The notes under the pieces: generated by a model
Seen by the model: the letters and a program-made list of their open reading frames with translations, nothing else
The model's database searches: none
What the model was told of the DNA's origin: nothing
In this document: in pieces, positions 47,900 through 60,470 of the stretch
How the letters are laid out: the number at the start of each line of letters is the position of its first letter
Numbering within the stretch: position 1 is the first letter of the stretch
Origin: Cucumis sativus
Lineage: Eukaryota; Streptophyta; Magnoliopsida; Cucurbitales; Cucurbitaceae
NCBI RefSeq assembly: GCF_000004075.3
Contig: NC_026655.2
Location: 9,964,723 to 10,028,722 of the forward strand
Direction: 5' to 3'
DNA length: 64,000 nucleotides
Position numbers and translations under genes: made by a program

Positions 47900-49660
47900 T
47901 TTTCTTTAATTTTTTGAAATTAATTATATGACATATAAATTTTATGATATTTAAAAACTATTATTCTCATTTAAAATGTTATATAATAATTAAAATAAAA
48001 ATTTAAAATTATTTGAGAAATCTTTTTAAATTTATTTGATAAATAGGAAGGGACTAAAAATGTCTACCATTCTAAACTCTAGACTAAAAAGATACATATA
48101 TTTAAAATTCACGACGATGAAGACTATGTATTATCAAAATTTTAAAACTAAAGAAAAACAGTTTTCTCAATTATTTATAAATAAATGAATGAAAAAATAG
48201 CAGATATAAATATTTTAGATTTGTGATTCAAATGGTTATACCAAGGAGAGAGAGCCTATTCCATTGTTGCAAATAAAATAACATGAAAGAAATTGGTTAG
48301 ACGACTAAACAGAATATTGACACAATGAGTTGAGATTTCAAGAATTAAATGAAATAATTTTAAAACTTGGATTTTCCTCTTCATATTGTATAAAAAAAGT
48401 AGTAGACAATAATAACCTTAGATTTAAAAGGTTTTAATAAATTAATGGTATGCTTTACCTCGTTTTTTTCTCTCTCTCTTTTACGTTTTAAATGTAATTA
48501 ATCATGAAATACATATACGTTAGCAAATTTATAAATATTGTAAGTAATGATATAATTTAAAACAATTTTGATGATATATAAACAATAATTTTTGTTTGAA
48601 TTGGTAGGGGTGGTAGGTTAGAAGTTAGAATAACGTAAAAAGGTAGAGAAAATATTATTATAACAATACCGCAAGTAGCAGGACAAGATATGGAATCTAC
48701 GTTGTAACACATTAGCTTACCTTATTCTAAATTAAATTTGAATATAAATGTACCACTACTTCACTTTCGTTTCAGGTTACAAGTGTCTAGTAAACCTATG
48801 AATTTTAATACACATAATGTAGATTAGCGTTCAACGTTGTATTATATTTAAAATTAAAATATTTGTCTAATACATTAATTAGTTTTTAAAAAATTATTAA
48901 ACAGCAAAATTTAATATTTTCAAGAATTTTATAGAAATAAAGCAAATTAAAAACAGTCTTATCTTTGAAAACAGTAATAAAATCAAGATAGGAAAAACTA
49001 TATTTTAGAAAATCAATAATAAAACTATGGTTGACAAACTATCTATATTTTGATTTTGCATGGTTTTCTATCTTTTAAAATTTGAAAAAGGTTTATTAGA
49101 TGCATTATGAACTACATAGATGTATGTACAATTTGTGTAGATGTCTAATTAAAAGTGGATACATGATGCACAATCAAAAAAATTTCAAAGCCACTACTTT
49201 TAAGTTGAAAAGTAGTGTATGTTACCAAAAGTTTTCATGAAAATTTGTAGTGAGTTGTAGTAGATGAAAGAGAATGAATACCAAAAAGAAAAGAAAATTG
49301 TTTGGAATATTGAATGCGATATTTAGTTTGAATGGAAAATGAGTTTGGTAGGAAAATCTCTGTTTTTTAAAAAGTAAAATCTCTGTTTTTTAAAAAGTAA
49401 ATGTTAGATGAGAAATTTCCCAAACCAAGTGGGAACAGAATACAATGGGAAAAATATGAGAATTTCAAATTATTCCTTTTGGGATCAAACTTTTCAATCA
49501 TCCATTTCAATCTTTAATTAAACAAAAGAAAATTGGTAGTTTCTAAGAAAAAAAAGTGGAATGATTCAAAACAAAACCTTACCAAATGGAAAATAACAAA
49601 CAGAGATAGAAAGGATAACATATAAAATAATATAAATTGTATTGATTAAAAAAATCGAAA
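47900..49660. other. AT-rich intergenic spacer
   Basis: No gene recognised. One 23-25 bp tandem duplication of AAAATCTCTGTTTTTTAAAA lies at about 49350-49400. Confidence 0.55.
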
Positions 49661-49664
49661 ATTT

Positions 49665-50570
49665 TCATGAATATAACAAAACACCAAAATATTTACAGTC
49701 TTTGTAACAAAATCGAAAAGCCTATAAAGTTGGTTAATTGTTTTAAATATTCCATGTTTGTTATTCATTTCTATATTCTTTTTTCTGTAATTTTTCTTGT
49801 TCAAGATTGTGAGTCAAATATAAAAGATCTTGAAAAAAATGTTCGGATATTAGCTAGCCAAATCGAAACGATAAAATAGTTAAATTTAAACAATCGTATA
49901 CCAAGAATCTTAAAAGTGGGATTTTAGATTTGTGTAGCTAAATCTAAATGATTGTATACCAAATCTATACTATAATGTACCAAAAATCTTAAAAATAACC
50001 GTTTTAGATTTTTGTAGCTAAATCTAAACGATCGTGTATAAAAAAATCTTGAAAAAAATTGTTCAGATTTGACTACTTAAATTTAAACAATCTAATCTAA
50101 ACGATTGTGCACAAAATAATAGTCAAATCCAAACTATCGTGTAACAAAGAATAGCCAAATTTAAAGGATTGTGTAGCAAAGGAATCTTGAAAAAAAATAG
50201 CCAAATTTTAAACGATCAGATCTAAACGAACATGTACCAAACAATAGCCAAATCTAAACGTGTACCAAAGAATCTTGAAAAAAAATTGTTTTTAAATCTA
50301 AACGATTGCGTAGGCAAAAAAAAGTTTGAAAAAAATAATAATTTAGATTTGGCTCCAGATCTAAACGATTGTGTAGCCAAATCTAAATAATCTTGGTACA
50401 AGTTCGTGTACCAAATATATATTACACGCGCTGAGTGCTAATTAATCACAGGTTAACGTGGGCATTTTTTATATTTTTCATTGGAGGCTTGTGAGCCTTT
50501 TCCATATTCGAAATTGTTCAATACAATGTAAATATTTTGTCATTTTGTTATATTTTAAAAAAACCCATAA
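49665..50570. mobile_element. Composite repeat element, copy 1: inverted arms around an AAACGATC array
   Basis: The left arm (AATATAACAAAACACCAAAATATTTACAG..., 49670-49720) and the right arm (CAATGTAAATATTTTGTCATTTTGTTATATTTT, 50523-50558) are roughly inverted complements. Between them, 49810-50420 is an array of AAATCTAAACGATCGTGTACC, CTTGAAAAAAATTGTTCAGATTTG and AGCCAAATC units. A copy with the same arms, order and orientation lies at 55055-55780. Confidence 0.5.
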
Positions 50571-50599
50571 AAATGGTTGAAAAATATAACATATAAAAT

Positions 50600-50750
50600 A
50601 AAGACATTTTTAAAAATAACAAAATAAATTAAAATATTTACAAAATATAACAAAATTTTGGATTCTACACTGATAGCATAATGACTATGAGTGATAGAAT
50701 TTGCTATAGGTTTTATATATTTTGTAAAATCTACTATTTTTAAAAAATTT
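50600..50750. repeat. Small palindromic AT-rich element
   Basis: Arms TTTTTAAAAATAACAAAATA...AAATATTTACAAAATATAAC and TTATATATTTTGTAAAATC...TATTTTTAAAAA enclose ACTGATAGCATAATGAC and GAGTGATAGAATTTG. Same family as 57590-57760. Confidence 0.5.
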
Positions 50751-51289
50751 CCATATAAAATAATATAAATTGGATTAATTAAAAAATCAAATTGGTAAAA
50801 ATAAATAGGTTATACAAAAGGATTTTTTGAGGAATAATAAAAAAAATACAAACTATTTACATCTTATGGCAAAAAAACCATTGAAGGATAAAAACTCATC
50901 ACACTTATTTTTGCCATAAAGTGTAAATAGTTTGTCCATTTTGCCATTTTTTAAATTCCTCTTATATTAAATTATAAATAGTCGTAAGGACATTTTCTTT
51001 TGGAACATTATGTAAAGACATTTTTTAGTAGAAATCTTATCATATGAACGCAGTTATCAAAATATTCCGAAATATCTACAAAAGTATGCAAAACAAACAT
51101 AGTTATTTAAAGATGTCAAATAACATCTATAAAATCTTATGTATCTATAATCCTGAACATGTAAAGATTATAGTTATCTATATTCTACGAAAACAAATGG
51201 TTTATATGCATGTGTTGATTGTCTTCTCAAATAATTAAATTAAAAATAAGTTGTTACAATTTCAACGACCTTTCTCAACGAAAGCTGTC

Positions 51290-52440
51290 AACAAAACTTT
51301 TATTCATTGTATTTCTACAACGATTTCTGGCCAACCTCCTATGACTATTTTGTGGTGATTGTCATTGGCCAACCTCCCACTACCGACTTCATCAACCCTT
51401 TTTCAGTAACCGTTGTCAGCCAACCTTTGGTGGCTGCTTGCCAACGACCTTTGATGGTCATTTTTCCAACTTTTCAATGACCATGATCAGACAACTTTTA
51501 ACCACTACTAACATTGCCTATGATCATCATTTTTTGACATTTTCATTAAACAATTGTCGATGACCACAGTTTAGCAATCGTGGTCAGTCAAATTCTAACA
51601 ACTTTTTCTAGTCACTACCACCAGACATTTTTTAACGTCCTTTACTGACCAACCTTCAATCACTGCTTTCGGTGATCACCATCAACCAAATTTTGGTGAC
51701 TATTTTTTGGAGAACATCATTGGTCAACCTTCGACCACCATTTTTTGGCAAATGCTATTAACCATTTTCAACTACTGTTTATCAATGTCTGATTGTACCC
51801 ATGATCAACCACCAATGGGCAACTTCTTATGACTATTTTCTTAGGAATTGCTTCTGGCCAACCTCCAATGATCTCTATTTTGGCATTCATCACCAGCTAA
51901 CTTTCAACATTCGTTTTCCAGTTATCGACGACGTCCAACATTGGTCAACCTTCAACCTGAACTTTTTGGCAACCACTGTCAGCCATCTTCGACTACTTTT
52001 TTTTTAGTGTTTGGCAATAACAATATTCAACCAACAATGGCCAACTTCTGACGACCATTTTCTTGACAACGACTGTCGGCCAACCTTCAGTGTTCTCTTT
52101 TTGGCATCTATCGCCAGGTAACTTTTGATGGTCGTTTACAATGATCAACAATGACCAATTTTGACGATTATTATTTTCAACCTCCGATAATCGTTTTCCA
52201 ACGACAAACATCGTCTCCTTTGACCACCACTGACCACTTTTGATCAGTGTCTTCGACAAATATTTTTCGACAATCACAAGCATACAACATTTTTTTAATC
52301 TTTTTCCCAACAACCATCATAGACAAACTTCCAACGAATATTTCTAGTGATTGTTGTTCGTCAATTTCTGTAGACTACTACTGCCAACCTCCGATTACCA
52401 TTTTCTAGTAACCATCGCTGATGAGTACTCGAGTAAGCTC
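51290..52440. repeat. Long degenerate minisatellite (GCCAACCTCCNATGACCATTTT-like units)
   Basis: Over 1.1 kb the sequence cycles through TGGCCAACCTTC, GACCATTTT, CGACGACC and CACCATCAACC words with a period of roughly 40-60 bp. It is richer in C than the neighbourhood. Open frames across it (51801-52007, 51993-52313) have no recognisable domain. Confidence 0.6.
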
Positions 52441-53300
52441 AAGATCAATATACTTAAGCATAAATATAAAGTGATGCTCTAATCTCATTTAATTTATTCA
52501 GTTACAAACAATTACATATAGTTGACGACTTAATATATCAACATCAACAAATATATTGTTTAAAGATAATTACAAGAAATCTTAATGATAGACGTTATGT
52601 TCATGTGAATTGCACTAATGCTTAAGATTCAATGAAGGGGAACATATATCTTAAAAGGCAAGTTATTATTTCATTTCTTTGCCTTTTAACTTTCTTTCTT
52701 TTCTAGTTTTTCTTCCTTATCTTTCTCTCTTTATTTATTTTTTTAAAATTAAAGGCATTCAAGCTCAATTAGACAACCACAAAAAAATAAACAATAAACG
52801 TCATTACTCCATAAAAAATAAGAAGAATAAAAACAGAAAAACATCTTTCCAAATTCACAAAGACTCGAAGTAGATATCAAAAAACTTAAATTATAAACAA
52901 CTTTGTTCTCCTCACTAGATATCTTACAAAGTAAAATATATTATAAAGTTAAACCTACGAATCGAGATTGCTTCACAAAAATCTAGTAAAAAAAACAAGA
53001 GATTTGAATTTGAATATATTCCTCTTAGTGTATTTGCTATTGCAAGTGATGATATGTATTTATATTTGAGATAAATGGTTATAAACTTCACAAAATACAA
53101 GCCTAGGCCATCTGCAAGTTGCTCTTCACTTTGGTACATATCTCATTTCAAGCTTTTCTTTTATCTCCTTCTCTCTTACCAAAATGCAATTTAATCTCTA
53201 TATGCTTTGTTTGAGCTTGGTAGACGAGATATGCAGCCATGTCAACGTTGCTCCTCATGTGTTGCCCACCAAATGATCGAGTTTAGAAATTTCTTTGACT
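52441..53300. other. Intergenic spacer, retroelement-like
   Basis: No gene recognised. 53110-53340 resembles non-coding retroelement sequence (GTTTGAGCTTGGTAGACG, TGATCGAGTTTAG) but without a usable frame. Confidence 0.35.
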
Positions 53301-53379
53301 TCTATTTCACAAAACAATGAGTTCAACTATGTAATATCGATAATTGTTTGAGCAAGCATATGTATTTTGACTAATCATT

Positions 53380-54074
53380 GAAACTTGATGAGCTCCTTCA
53401 AATGGCGGACGAGGAACTTTTGACAGAGAGGAAAAGTTGTGAAGAGTGTTTGCGAGAGAGGGAAAACGTCGACGGACAGCGTTTGCGAGAGAGAAAGACA
53501 GCGGCGACATGGGATGAAGTAGGAGTTTTTACATTTTTATCGACACATTTTATTCCCTCTCGTCCATTTTTTCTTGATTTCAAGTGTCATTAAAACTCAT
53601 ATTTCTAAATAAATTTATTCGACGACAATGACTAGATTGGTGGGTTCGACGACGGTAGGTGGCAAAAAATTGGAGGCAAGGATTCTTCACAACGGGCTGG
53701 TAGCCCACTTTGTTTAACGGAATTATTGTGTTTTTGGTAGAGAGAAAAAAAAATTGTGTTAAGACTTCGTTCGACAATAGTGTTTTTGCTTGAGAGGAAA
53801 ATTGAGGTTTTTATTTAGTTTTACTCGTGTGAGGGAGGAAAATTAAAAAAAAATTGAAATTTGAGGTTTTTTCATTTGAAATTTTTTAGTGACACACAAA
53901 ATTTGCCACTAATTAACAATACAAAAATTGTGTCAAAACAGATTAAATTGTGTGAATAAATAATCCGTATTTTTATTTTCAAAGGCACAATTGATCTCAC
54001 TTCATCCATTTTTTATTTTCAATGATGCAATGTCTTGATTAGTAGTATCATTAAAACCCATTTTTCTAGTAGTG
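53380..54074 (-). mobile_element. Possible CACTA-type transposon end
   Basis: On the minus strand the sequence begins CACTACTAGAAAAATGGG at 54074, matching the terminal motif of plant CACTA elements, followed by TTTTAATGATAC. A diverged second version of the same block (TGTCATTAAAACTCATATTTC) lies at about 53583-53605. No transposase was found, and the partner end was not located. Confidence 0.4.
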
Positions 54075-54204
54075 CATATTTGTAAGTTTTTCGTCTCTTA
54101 TGACTTAGATTGATAATTTAAAGCTCCATTTGGTTGGTTTGAGCTCTGTTTCGTCTTGACAGTCAATTTTGCCTGATATTTTTTCTTTAGATTTACAAAA
54201 TCAT

Positions 54205-54280
54205 GAAATAAACATGCAAAACCAAGCCACAAATGTGAATTAAAATAAACATGCAAAACCAAGGCACAAATGTGAATTAA
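54205..54280. repeat. 36-bp tandem duplication
   Basis: ATAAACATGCAAAACCAAGC then CACAAATGTGAATTAA is repeated head to tail with one change (GCC to GGC). Confidence 0.85.
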
Positions 54281-55050
54281 GTTACAGAAGATAGCACATT
54301 TTAGGTGTATCAATAAAAAATATTCTTAATATTGTAGTAAATAGAGTATTTTAGAGGTATGATGGAATTTTAGTTTGGATGATACTTAGGGGCTTAGTCA
54401 ATTGGATTTGGACTAGGTGCCTTGGGCCAAATTAATTAATGAGTTCTTTTAGTCCAATTGGACATGAGACATAATTACAATGGATATTAATTTAGAAATG
54501 ATAAACAACTGTACACCTACAAAAATTATAAATATAGCAAAACTATCAACTATAGTAATACTTAGGGTTTACGGTCTCATTTCAAAATTTACAATTTCTA
54601 TCACACCAATTTTTTTTTGTTCAACTACTGCAACACATTGTGATCACTTAATCTATTTTGGTTAAGAAACATTCAAGCACTTTGAATTAAATTCTAACTT
54701 TGTTATAATAACTATGTAAGATTGTGTTTAGTTTAAAATTTCAAAATATTTAATTTTAGAAAAAAGTTATTTAATTTACAACTCAAAATAATTTTGAAAT
54801 ACAAACTAAGAGTGTATTTGTACAAGTGTTTTAATTTTAAACATTAAATCTTTTAGAAAAAAATATGGTGGACTTGAAGTATATTTCCAAATGTTTAATT
54901 TTGGAAAACGAGTGAATTTGGTAATATTTATACTCTCATGGCTCAACAAATGTTCAAATGTATAAATATAAGAAGAAAATATCAACAAATATCTATTAAA
55001 TAATATTATTATTTATAATATAAACATCTAAAATCTATAATAAAATATAT
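54281..55050. other. AT-rich intergenic spacer
   Basis: No gene recognised. A partial arm of the palindromic family lies at 54520-54560. Confidence 0.5.
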
Positions 55051-55054
55051 CAAT

Positions 55055-55780
55055 TTTCATTAAATATAACAAGCCGATAAAATATTTATGAACCTTGTAA
55101 CAAAATGAAAAAGTCTATGAAATTGTCTATTTTTTCTAAATATTTCAGGTTTGTACTTCATTTTCATCGTCTTTCTTCTCTTCCTCCTTTGCGATTTTTT
55201 TTCCATCGTCTTTTTCTCTTCTTCTTTTGTAGTTTTCCTTTTATTTTTTTTCAAACAGTAATTTGGTTGTTCCAAATATAAAAGATCGTGAAAAAAATTG
55301 TTTGGATATTGAATAGCCATATCTAAACGATCATGTACAAAAAATAGCCAAATCTAAAAAATCATGTACAAAGAATATTAAAAAATCATTTAGATTTGGG
55401 TAGCTAAATTTAAACGATCAAATCTAAATGATCGTGTATAAAATTTAAACGATCGTTTTCCAAATATAAATAGTAGTTTTTTCCAATATAAACGATTTGA
55501 TTCCAAATATAAACGATCGATTTTCAAATATAAACGATCATGTACCAAAAAATCTTGATAAAAATGGTTGACATTTGACAATAGTTTAAACTTGGGTAGC
55601 CAAATCTAAATAATCAAATCTAAACAATGATATAGGTAAGAATAGCCAAATCTAAACGATGGTTTCCTAAATATATTATGCCTTGTATGCCAATAATCAC
55701 ATGACATTTTTGCTATTTTCCAAAATTGTTCAATAACATGTAAATATTTTGCTGCTTTTGTTATAATTTTGAAAAGATTT
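55055..55780. mobile_element. Composite repeat element, copy 2: inverted arms around an AAACGATC array
   Basis: The left arm (TAAATATAACAAGCCGATAAAATATTTATGAACCTTGTAACAAAATG, 55061-55110) and right arm (CATGTAAATATTTTGCTGCTTTTGTTATAATTTTG) match those of 49665-50570. The array at 55260-55670 uses AAATCTAAACGATCATGTACAAA, AAATATAAACGATCG and GATCTTGATAAAAATGGTTG words. No transposase is encoded. Confidence 0.5.
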
Positions 55781-55799
55781 GGGAGATATTTAAAACCAT

Positions 55800-57440
55800 T
55801 TTAAGAAAAAAAGAACTACTAATTTGGTTGTATCGTGTCCCTTATTAATATCGTCCACGGGTAAGAAGACAAAATAACCACTAAAATGGTTTCATAAAGT
55901 GTTAGTAGCAACTTTCAGAATAAAAATAAATAAATTGTTACTAAAGATAGATTAAATATGGGAATAGTAATATGATATCATTATATATGTAGCAATTGTT
56001 TAGTTGGTTGAGAATAATAAAACGAAAGAAAGAAGTAAACTAAAAAGGAGGTTTATGAAACAACTCTCCACACTTGTTAAAAACAAAATATAAAACAATC
56101 ATACAAAAGCAAAAACACTATAGAATAGAGTTTTTGAAACACATGTGGACTATGTCATTCCACATAAAATGAGGTGTCAACATTATTATGAACCACACCA
56201 ATAACTTATATCAATAAAATAAAGAGAGCAAAAGAAAGAAATGGGGCTAAAAAATGACACGTCTTCACCCAAATCCCTCGCAACATCTTCTCCATTTGCT
56301 TCACCTAACCCCTCTGCCGCCCCTACCCAACTCCTTACATTTTTAATGCTAATGCATGCCCTCCAAATACATATATATGTGTGTGTCTACATACTATATC
56401 ACATTTATTTATTTATCATTGCTTCTCATCAAATTAGTATTTAAAATTACGTTCCCAACCTAAAGTTATATCAATGTAACGTGGTTGTGAAGTGAGTTTT
56501 GTTGTTTAAATACTATTATAACCTTATATCGTACTTTATCATACTACAAAATATTGTCATGACTATTAAAATGGACCTAGTTTATAGATAATTGAAAATA
56601 CATTAGTTGGTGTATTTAAAGAAAACTAAAATACTATATATCGTGAAAATTTAATGGATGGATATTGGATAATTTAATTTAGAGGTAAATCCAAGAATGG
56701 AGGTGTAAGTAATGATGGATTTTGCAAAAGCAATAGATTTTGTAGTGGGTATAATGTATATTTTCAAGTTGGTAATGACAATGATTGAAAACAATAGAAA
56801 GTGAAATGTTGTTTGTAGGGTTGCAGTATCCAACTAGTTGAAGATGAGAGCAATGAAAAAAGTTGTGGGGGTGGTTGACACAATATTATATTACATATCT
56901 TTTTAAACTATACTTGAATGAAAAGTTTGTAGGGTGGACTTAGAAATGGTTAACTTTATAACTTCTTTAATAGCTTCATACTTGGTCGACTCTACTACTA
57001 GCTATTGAACATGTTGATTTATGACTTATTAATTTTTTTATATAGTAGCAACAAGAGCTTTGCTTATTTAACATGATGAACGTTGGAGCTAAAAGGTTTA
57101 GGGTTCGAATTCTCCTACTTCAATGTACTATAAAACTTTTTATACAGTACTCCATGGCTAATAAACTTTTCAAGTAAAGCAATTATGTAGCAGACTAAAC
57201 TACTTCTCTTCTTGTTCTAAATGTCTTCCAAGTGATTTTGGTGCATGGAAAAAGAAAAAAAATTATACATATATTTATAAACATAACATCTTTTGTAACT
57301 TTATGTTATATAACTTATAGTATGAAAGAAAATAACATCGAATTATTTTGTTTTAATATTTTACTGCTTCGAGATTTTGAAAAAGCCATTCAAATTTATG
57401 AGATTGTTGGGTCTAAAACACATACGTTAGGCCAATTAAG
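55800..57440. other. Intergenic spacer
   Basis: No firm gene. A 67-codon frame at 56241-56444 starts after a TATA-like AATAAAATAAAG and begins MGLKNDTSSPKSLATSS, but I recognise no family. At 57085-57120 the words GGAGCTAAAAGG and GGGTTCGAATTCTCC resemble a Pol III box B. Confidence 0.4.
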
Positions 57441-57446
57441 CTAAGG

Positions 57447-57447
<1 letters not shown>

Positions 57448-57508
<61 letters not shown>
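57448..57508. repeat. (TA)n microsatellite, about 30 units
   Basis: An uninterrupted alternation of T and A for 61 bases. Confidence 0.98.
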
Positions 57509-57511
<3 letters not shown>

Positions 57512-57589
57512 AATCTAAATTTATAATCTTAGAATTATTTGAGAAGAAAATACCAGAGATAAATACAAATTAACAGGAAAATAGAAAAG

Positions 57590-57765
57590 AAATTTTTTCA
57601 AAAATAGCAAATTTTATAAAATATTTACGACCTATAACAGATTCTATCAATGATAATCATTGATATGCTACAGTAATGGAAGACTATCATTGATAAACTT
57701 CAAAATTTTGCTATAGCTTGTAAATATTTTAATTTATTTTGTTATTTTTTAAAATGCTCCAATAG
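57590..57765. repeat. Small palindromic AT-rich element (best copy)
   Basis: The left arm AAAAATAGCAAATTTTATAAAATATTTAC and right arm GTAAATATTTTAATTTATTTTGTTATTTTTTAAAA enclose TATCAATGATAATCATTGATA and ACTATCATTGATAAAC. The whole can fold into a hairpin. Size about 170 bp, no coding, MITE-like. Confidence 0.55.
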
Positions 57766-59100
57766 AAAATGGATAAAAATCAAATAATAAAAACTATATT
57801 GTAATTAATATTCATGTGTAATAACTAACCCAAGTGTAACACATCATAAAATAATGTATAGTTTTTCTCACTACTAGGATACTTTTTAAGTCGAGAATAA
57901 GAATTTCGAGTCGATTTGAATGGACTCACGAAAAAATGTTATATTAAAAAAGTATTATTATTTAAATTCTTTTGACAAAATAACTTTGAGAATGATGTTT
58001 CAAAAACTATTTTGATCCATTGTCAAACAACAACTTAATTTTCAAAATAACATTTTTAAAAAATAAATTAAACATTTCTATAGTTCAACCAAACACACCC
58101 TTAATCTTTCGATAAATGATATATATGGTCTAAAATTAATTCAACAATGCTTAAGTTATTTGGTAACGTATATCTATAGTTATTTCCTTCTTGAAAGGAG
58201 CTATAATTATATTCTCCATCACATAGTTATATATATGGTATTATTCAACATTGCCATAAATCATAATAAAAATATTAAAATAATTGTTTAGGTATTTATA
58301 AATGGATACCTAAATTCAAATATAAAAAACTTTCTCTATGTTTACTTTTTTTTTTCTAAGAATAAAAAATAGGAGGGTGGTTGGAATCAAAATAAACTTC
58401 CAAGTGGGAAAGGATTACTTTGAATTTTGACCTATAAATATTCTTTTTTAAAAATAGTTAGGAAATAATGTAACAATGGAAGAGGAAAAAGGATGAAAGC
58501 TTTTAGTTACCCAAATTGACGAAGTGTTTTAATTAACAATGGGTTGGTGAGCTAAAATATGACAACAACATATATGCTTAATTAATAAATACTTTTCTTA
58601 AACCCATAATGATTATTTAATTCTACATTTGAATGTGCTTTTCTTGTTCTTGAATTTTTCAATTAAAATTAATTAAACAAATTATAACATGACAAATTCA
58701 ACCTCATTTTAGAATAACATAGACATTTTCAAATATAAAAGAATTTATATTATATTGATACACTTGTATGAGTATTTACTAGTGACGTTAATAAAAAGGA
58801 TTGTGATCTGTTAGTTTCTATAGTTAATAGAGAATTTAAAATTTTATTATATTTTGTAAATATTTTCAATAATTTTATCTATTTTTTTTGTGCTATTTTT
58901 GTAGCTATGGTAATAAACTACAAAACTAGCTAACATATTTGTATACTACAACAAAGATTACAAAAAATATTGCATATATGGACAAATTAACTTTTCTTTT
59001 TCATTTATGTTTTTTCTTAATTCTAATTGTTGGAATTAGAATTTGACTATGCAAAAAAACAACAATTAGGCATGTGAGTTTTGAATACTTTAAATAGAAA
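57766..59100. other. AT-rich intergenic spacer
   Basis: No gene recognised. CACTACTAGGATAC at 57869, followed by GTCGAG words, resembles a CACTA end but has no partner. A partial arm of the palindromic family is at 58840-58915. Confidence 0.4.
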
Positions 59101-59104
59101 CCGT

Positions 59105-59315
59105 GTGGAAATTGTTTGCCTATTGCGATCGCCTACACTGGTCATCTGGATGAAGATCACCTAGACTAGTTACATGGATGATGATTGCCTAGATTGGTCG
59201 CTTGATAGGTGGTCATTGGATAGAATGTCTAAAAGAGGGTTCAGCTAGTTGGTGATTGCCTAGACAAAATGCCTAGATTGTTCAATTAGACAAAATGCCT
59301 AGATTGTTCAATTAT
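59105..59315. repeat. Degenerate GCCTAGATTGGTCNNNTGGAT repeats with a 26-bp tandem pair
   Basis: Units built on CTAGACTAGTTACATGGATG and GCCTAGATTGGTCGCTTG run over 59105-59260. AGACAAAATGCCTAGATTGT plus TCAATT is exactly duplicated at 59262-59287 and 59288-59313. Confidence 0.7.
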
Positions 59316-59449
59316 AATATGCAAGACAACAACTTATTAGATAAAAAACTAAGTTGCCAAAACCACATACTTTATAAGTTATTTTGCAAACAATTCTTAA
59401 TATTGTTATATTGCCTTGAGGATAAAACAACCTAATGCTTGATAGGAGT

Positions 59450-59770
59450 TGCATCAGTATCAGTCAGAATACAACACTAGTGAATGAATTTGCTCGAAAA
59501 CAAAAATGACAGAGAAGATGTTTTTTAGAGAGTTGTGTAAAAAATATATTTTTCTCATGATTCAAACGAAACGAAGAGGATGACTATACGTAGTGATAGA
59601 GTTTATAATATATGTCTATCTATCAAAGTTTGAGAAAGGAAGTTATTTCAATTGAATGAAAAATACATAGATTAAGCCTCATTATATAGAGAGCATGAGA
59701 GGCAGTTTACAAATAACAACTTTTACCTGTTTTAGAGCAAACAAGCCAACTAATTCTTATGTAGTTAATA
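59450..59770 (-). mobile_element. Probable 3' LTR region of a dead copia element
   Basis: Directly downstream (minus sense) of the copia pol remnant. CTTGAGAGAGAGTATTAA resembles the polypurine tract and LTR start, and TATATAATGAGG (59688-59677) could be the LTR TATA box. The far end is not defined. Confidence 0.45.
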
Positions 59771-59777
59771 CTCTCTC

Positions 59778-60470
59778 TCAAGTTGGAATATGGATGTTTA
59801 TGATTCCTAACTTGAATAGCATTTGAGACAAAGTAGAGGAAGCTAAGACTTTTATGAACATGTCCGCTAGTTGTAGGTTAAATTTGATTGATAGAACTTT
59901 GAGGAACCAATTCACGATTTTGTCAAGAACAAAGTGTCAATTAATTTCGTTATTGGTTCTTTCATGGAAGGTTGGATTTGAAATGATTGCAATGGTAACT
60001 TGATTATCATACAAGATTGTTGTTGGTAGTGAAGATGTCAGGAAGATAAGTAAGTAACTATGTAATTCACATTAAGTTTACTAGTTATTGAAGCTAGTGC
60101 TTTGTATTCGGCTTCTATAAAGGATCTTGAGACTGTAATTGAATTTTTTAACTTCCAATTACTAGAGAGTCTCCCAAGAAGATGTAAAAACCAGTTATGG
60201 ACTAACGAGTGTCAAGGCATGCTCCCCAATCAACATTAGCAAAGACTTTTAGGTGAAAGTTGATGACTAGTTTGATCATGATGCCTTGGCCTGGTGACCT
60301 TTTTAGGTATTTTAGCAAGTGATGTGCGACATCTAGATAGTCTTTTATTGGTTTGTAGATGAACTAGTTGAGGCGATGGACAACAAAGAAAATATCATGT
60401 ATGGATATTTATAAATATAACAATCTTCCAACTAGTCTTGTGTAGTAGGTTATATTTGAAGGTATAAGAG
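59778..60470 (-). pseudogene. Ty1/copia polyprotein fragment (RT end to RNase H)
   Basis: The minus strand, with frameshifts and stops, gives in order: RLVGRLLYL (end of reverse transcriptase), SPGQGI, ANVDWGACLDTR, a TAG, SITGFYIFLGDS, IEAEYKALAS (RNase H), NPTFHERTNNEINCHFVLDK, LQLADMFIKVLAS and a final KLGIINIHIPT with a TGA at 59780-59778. These are the well-known C-terminal blocks of copia pol. Integrase and the catalytic part of reverse transcriptase are missing. Confidence 0.85.

Noticed and set aside
40261..55680. Arrays of short repeats as a CRISPR
   Set aside because: Repeats are diverged, lack uniform spacers and lie in a plant nuclear genome.
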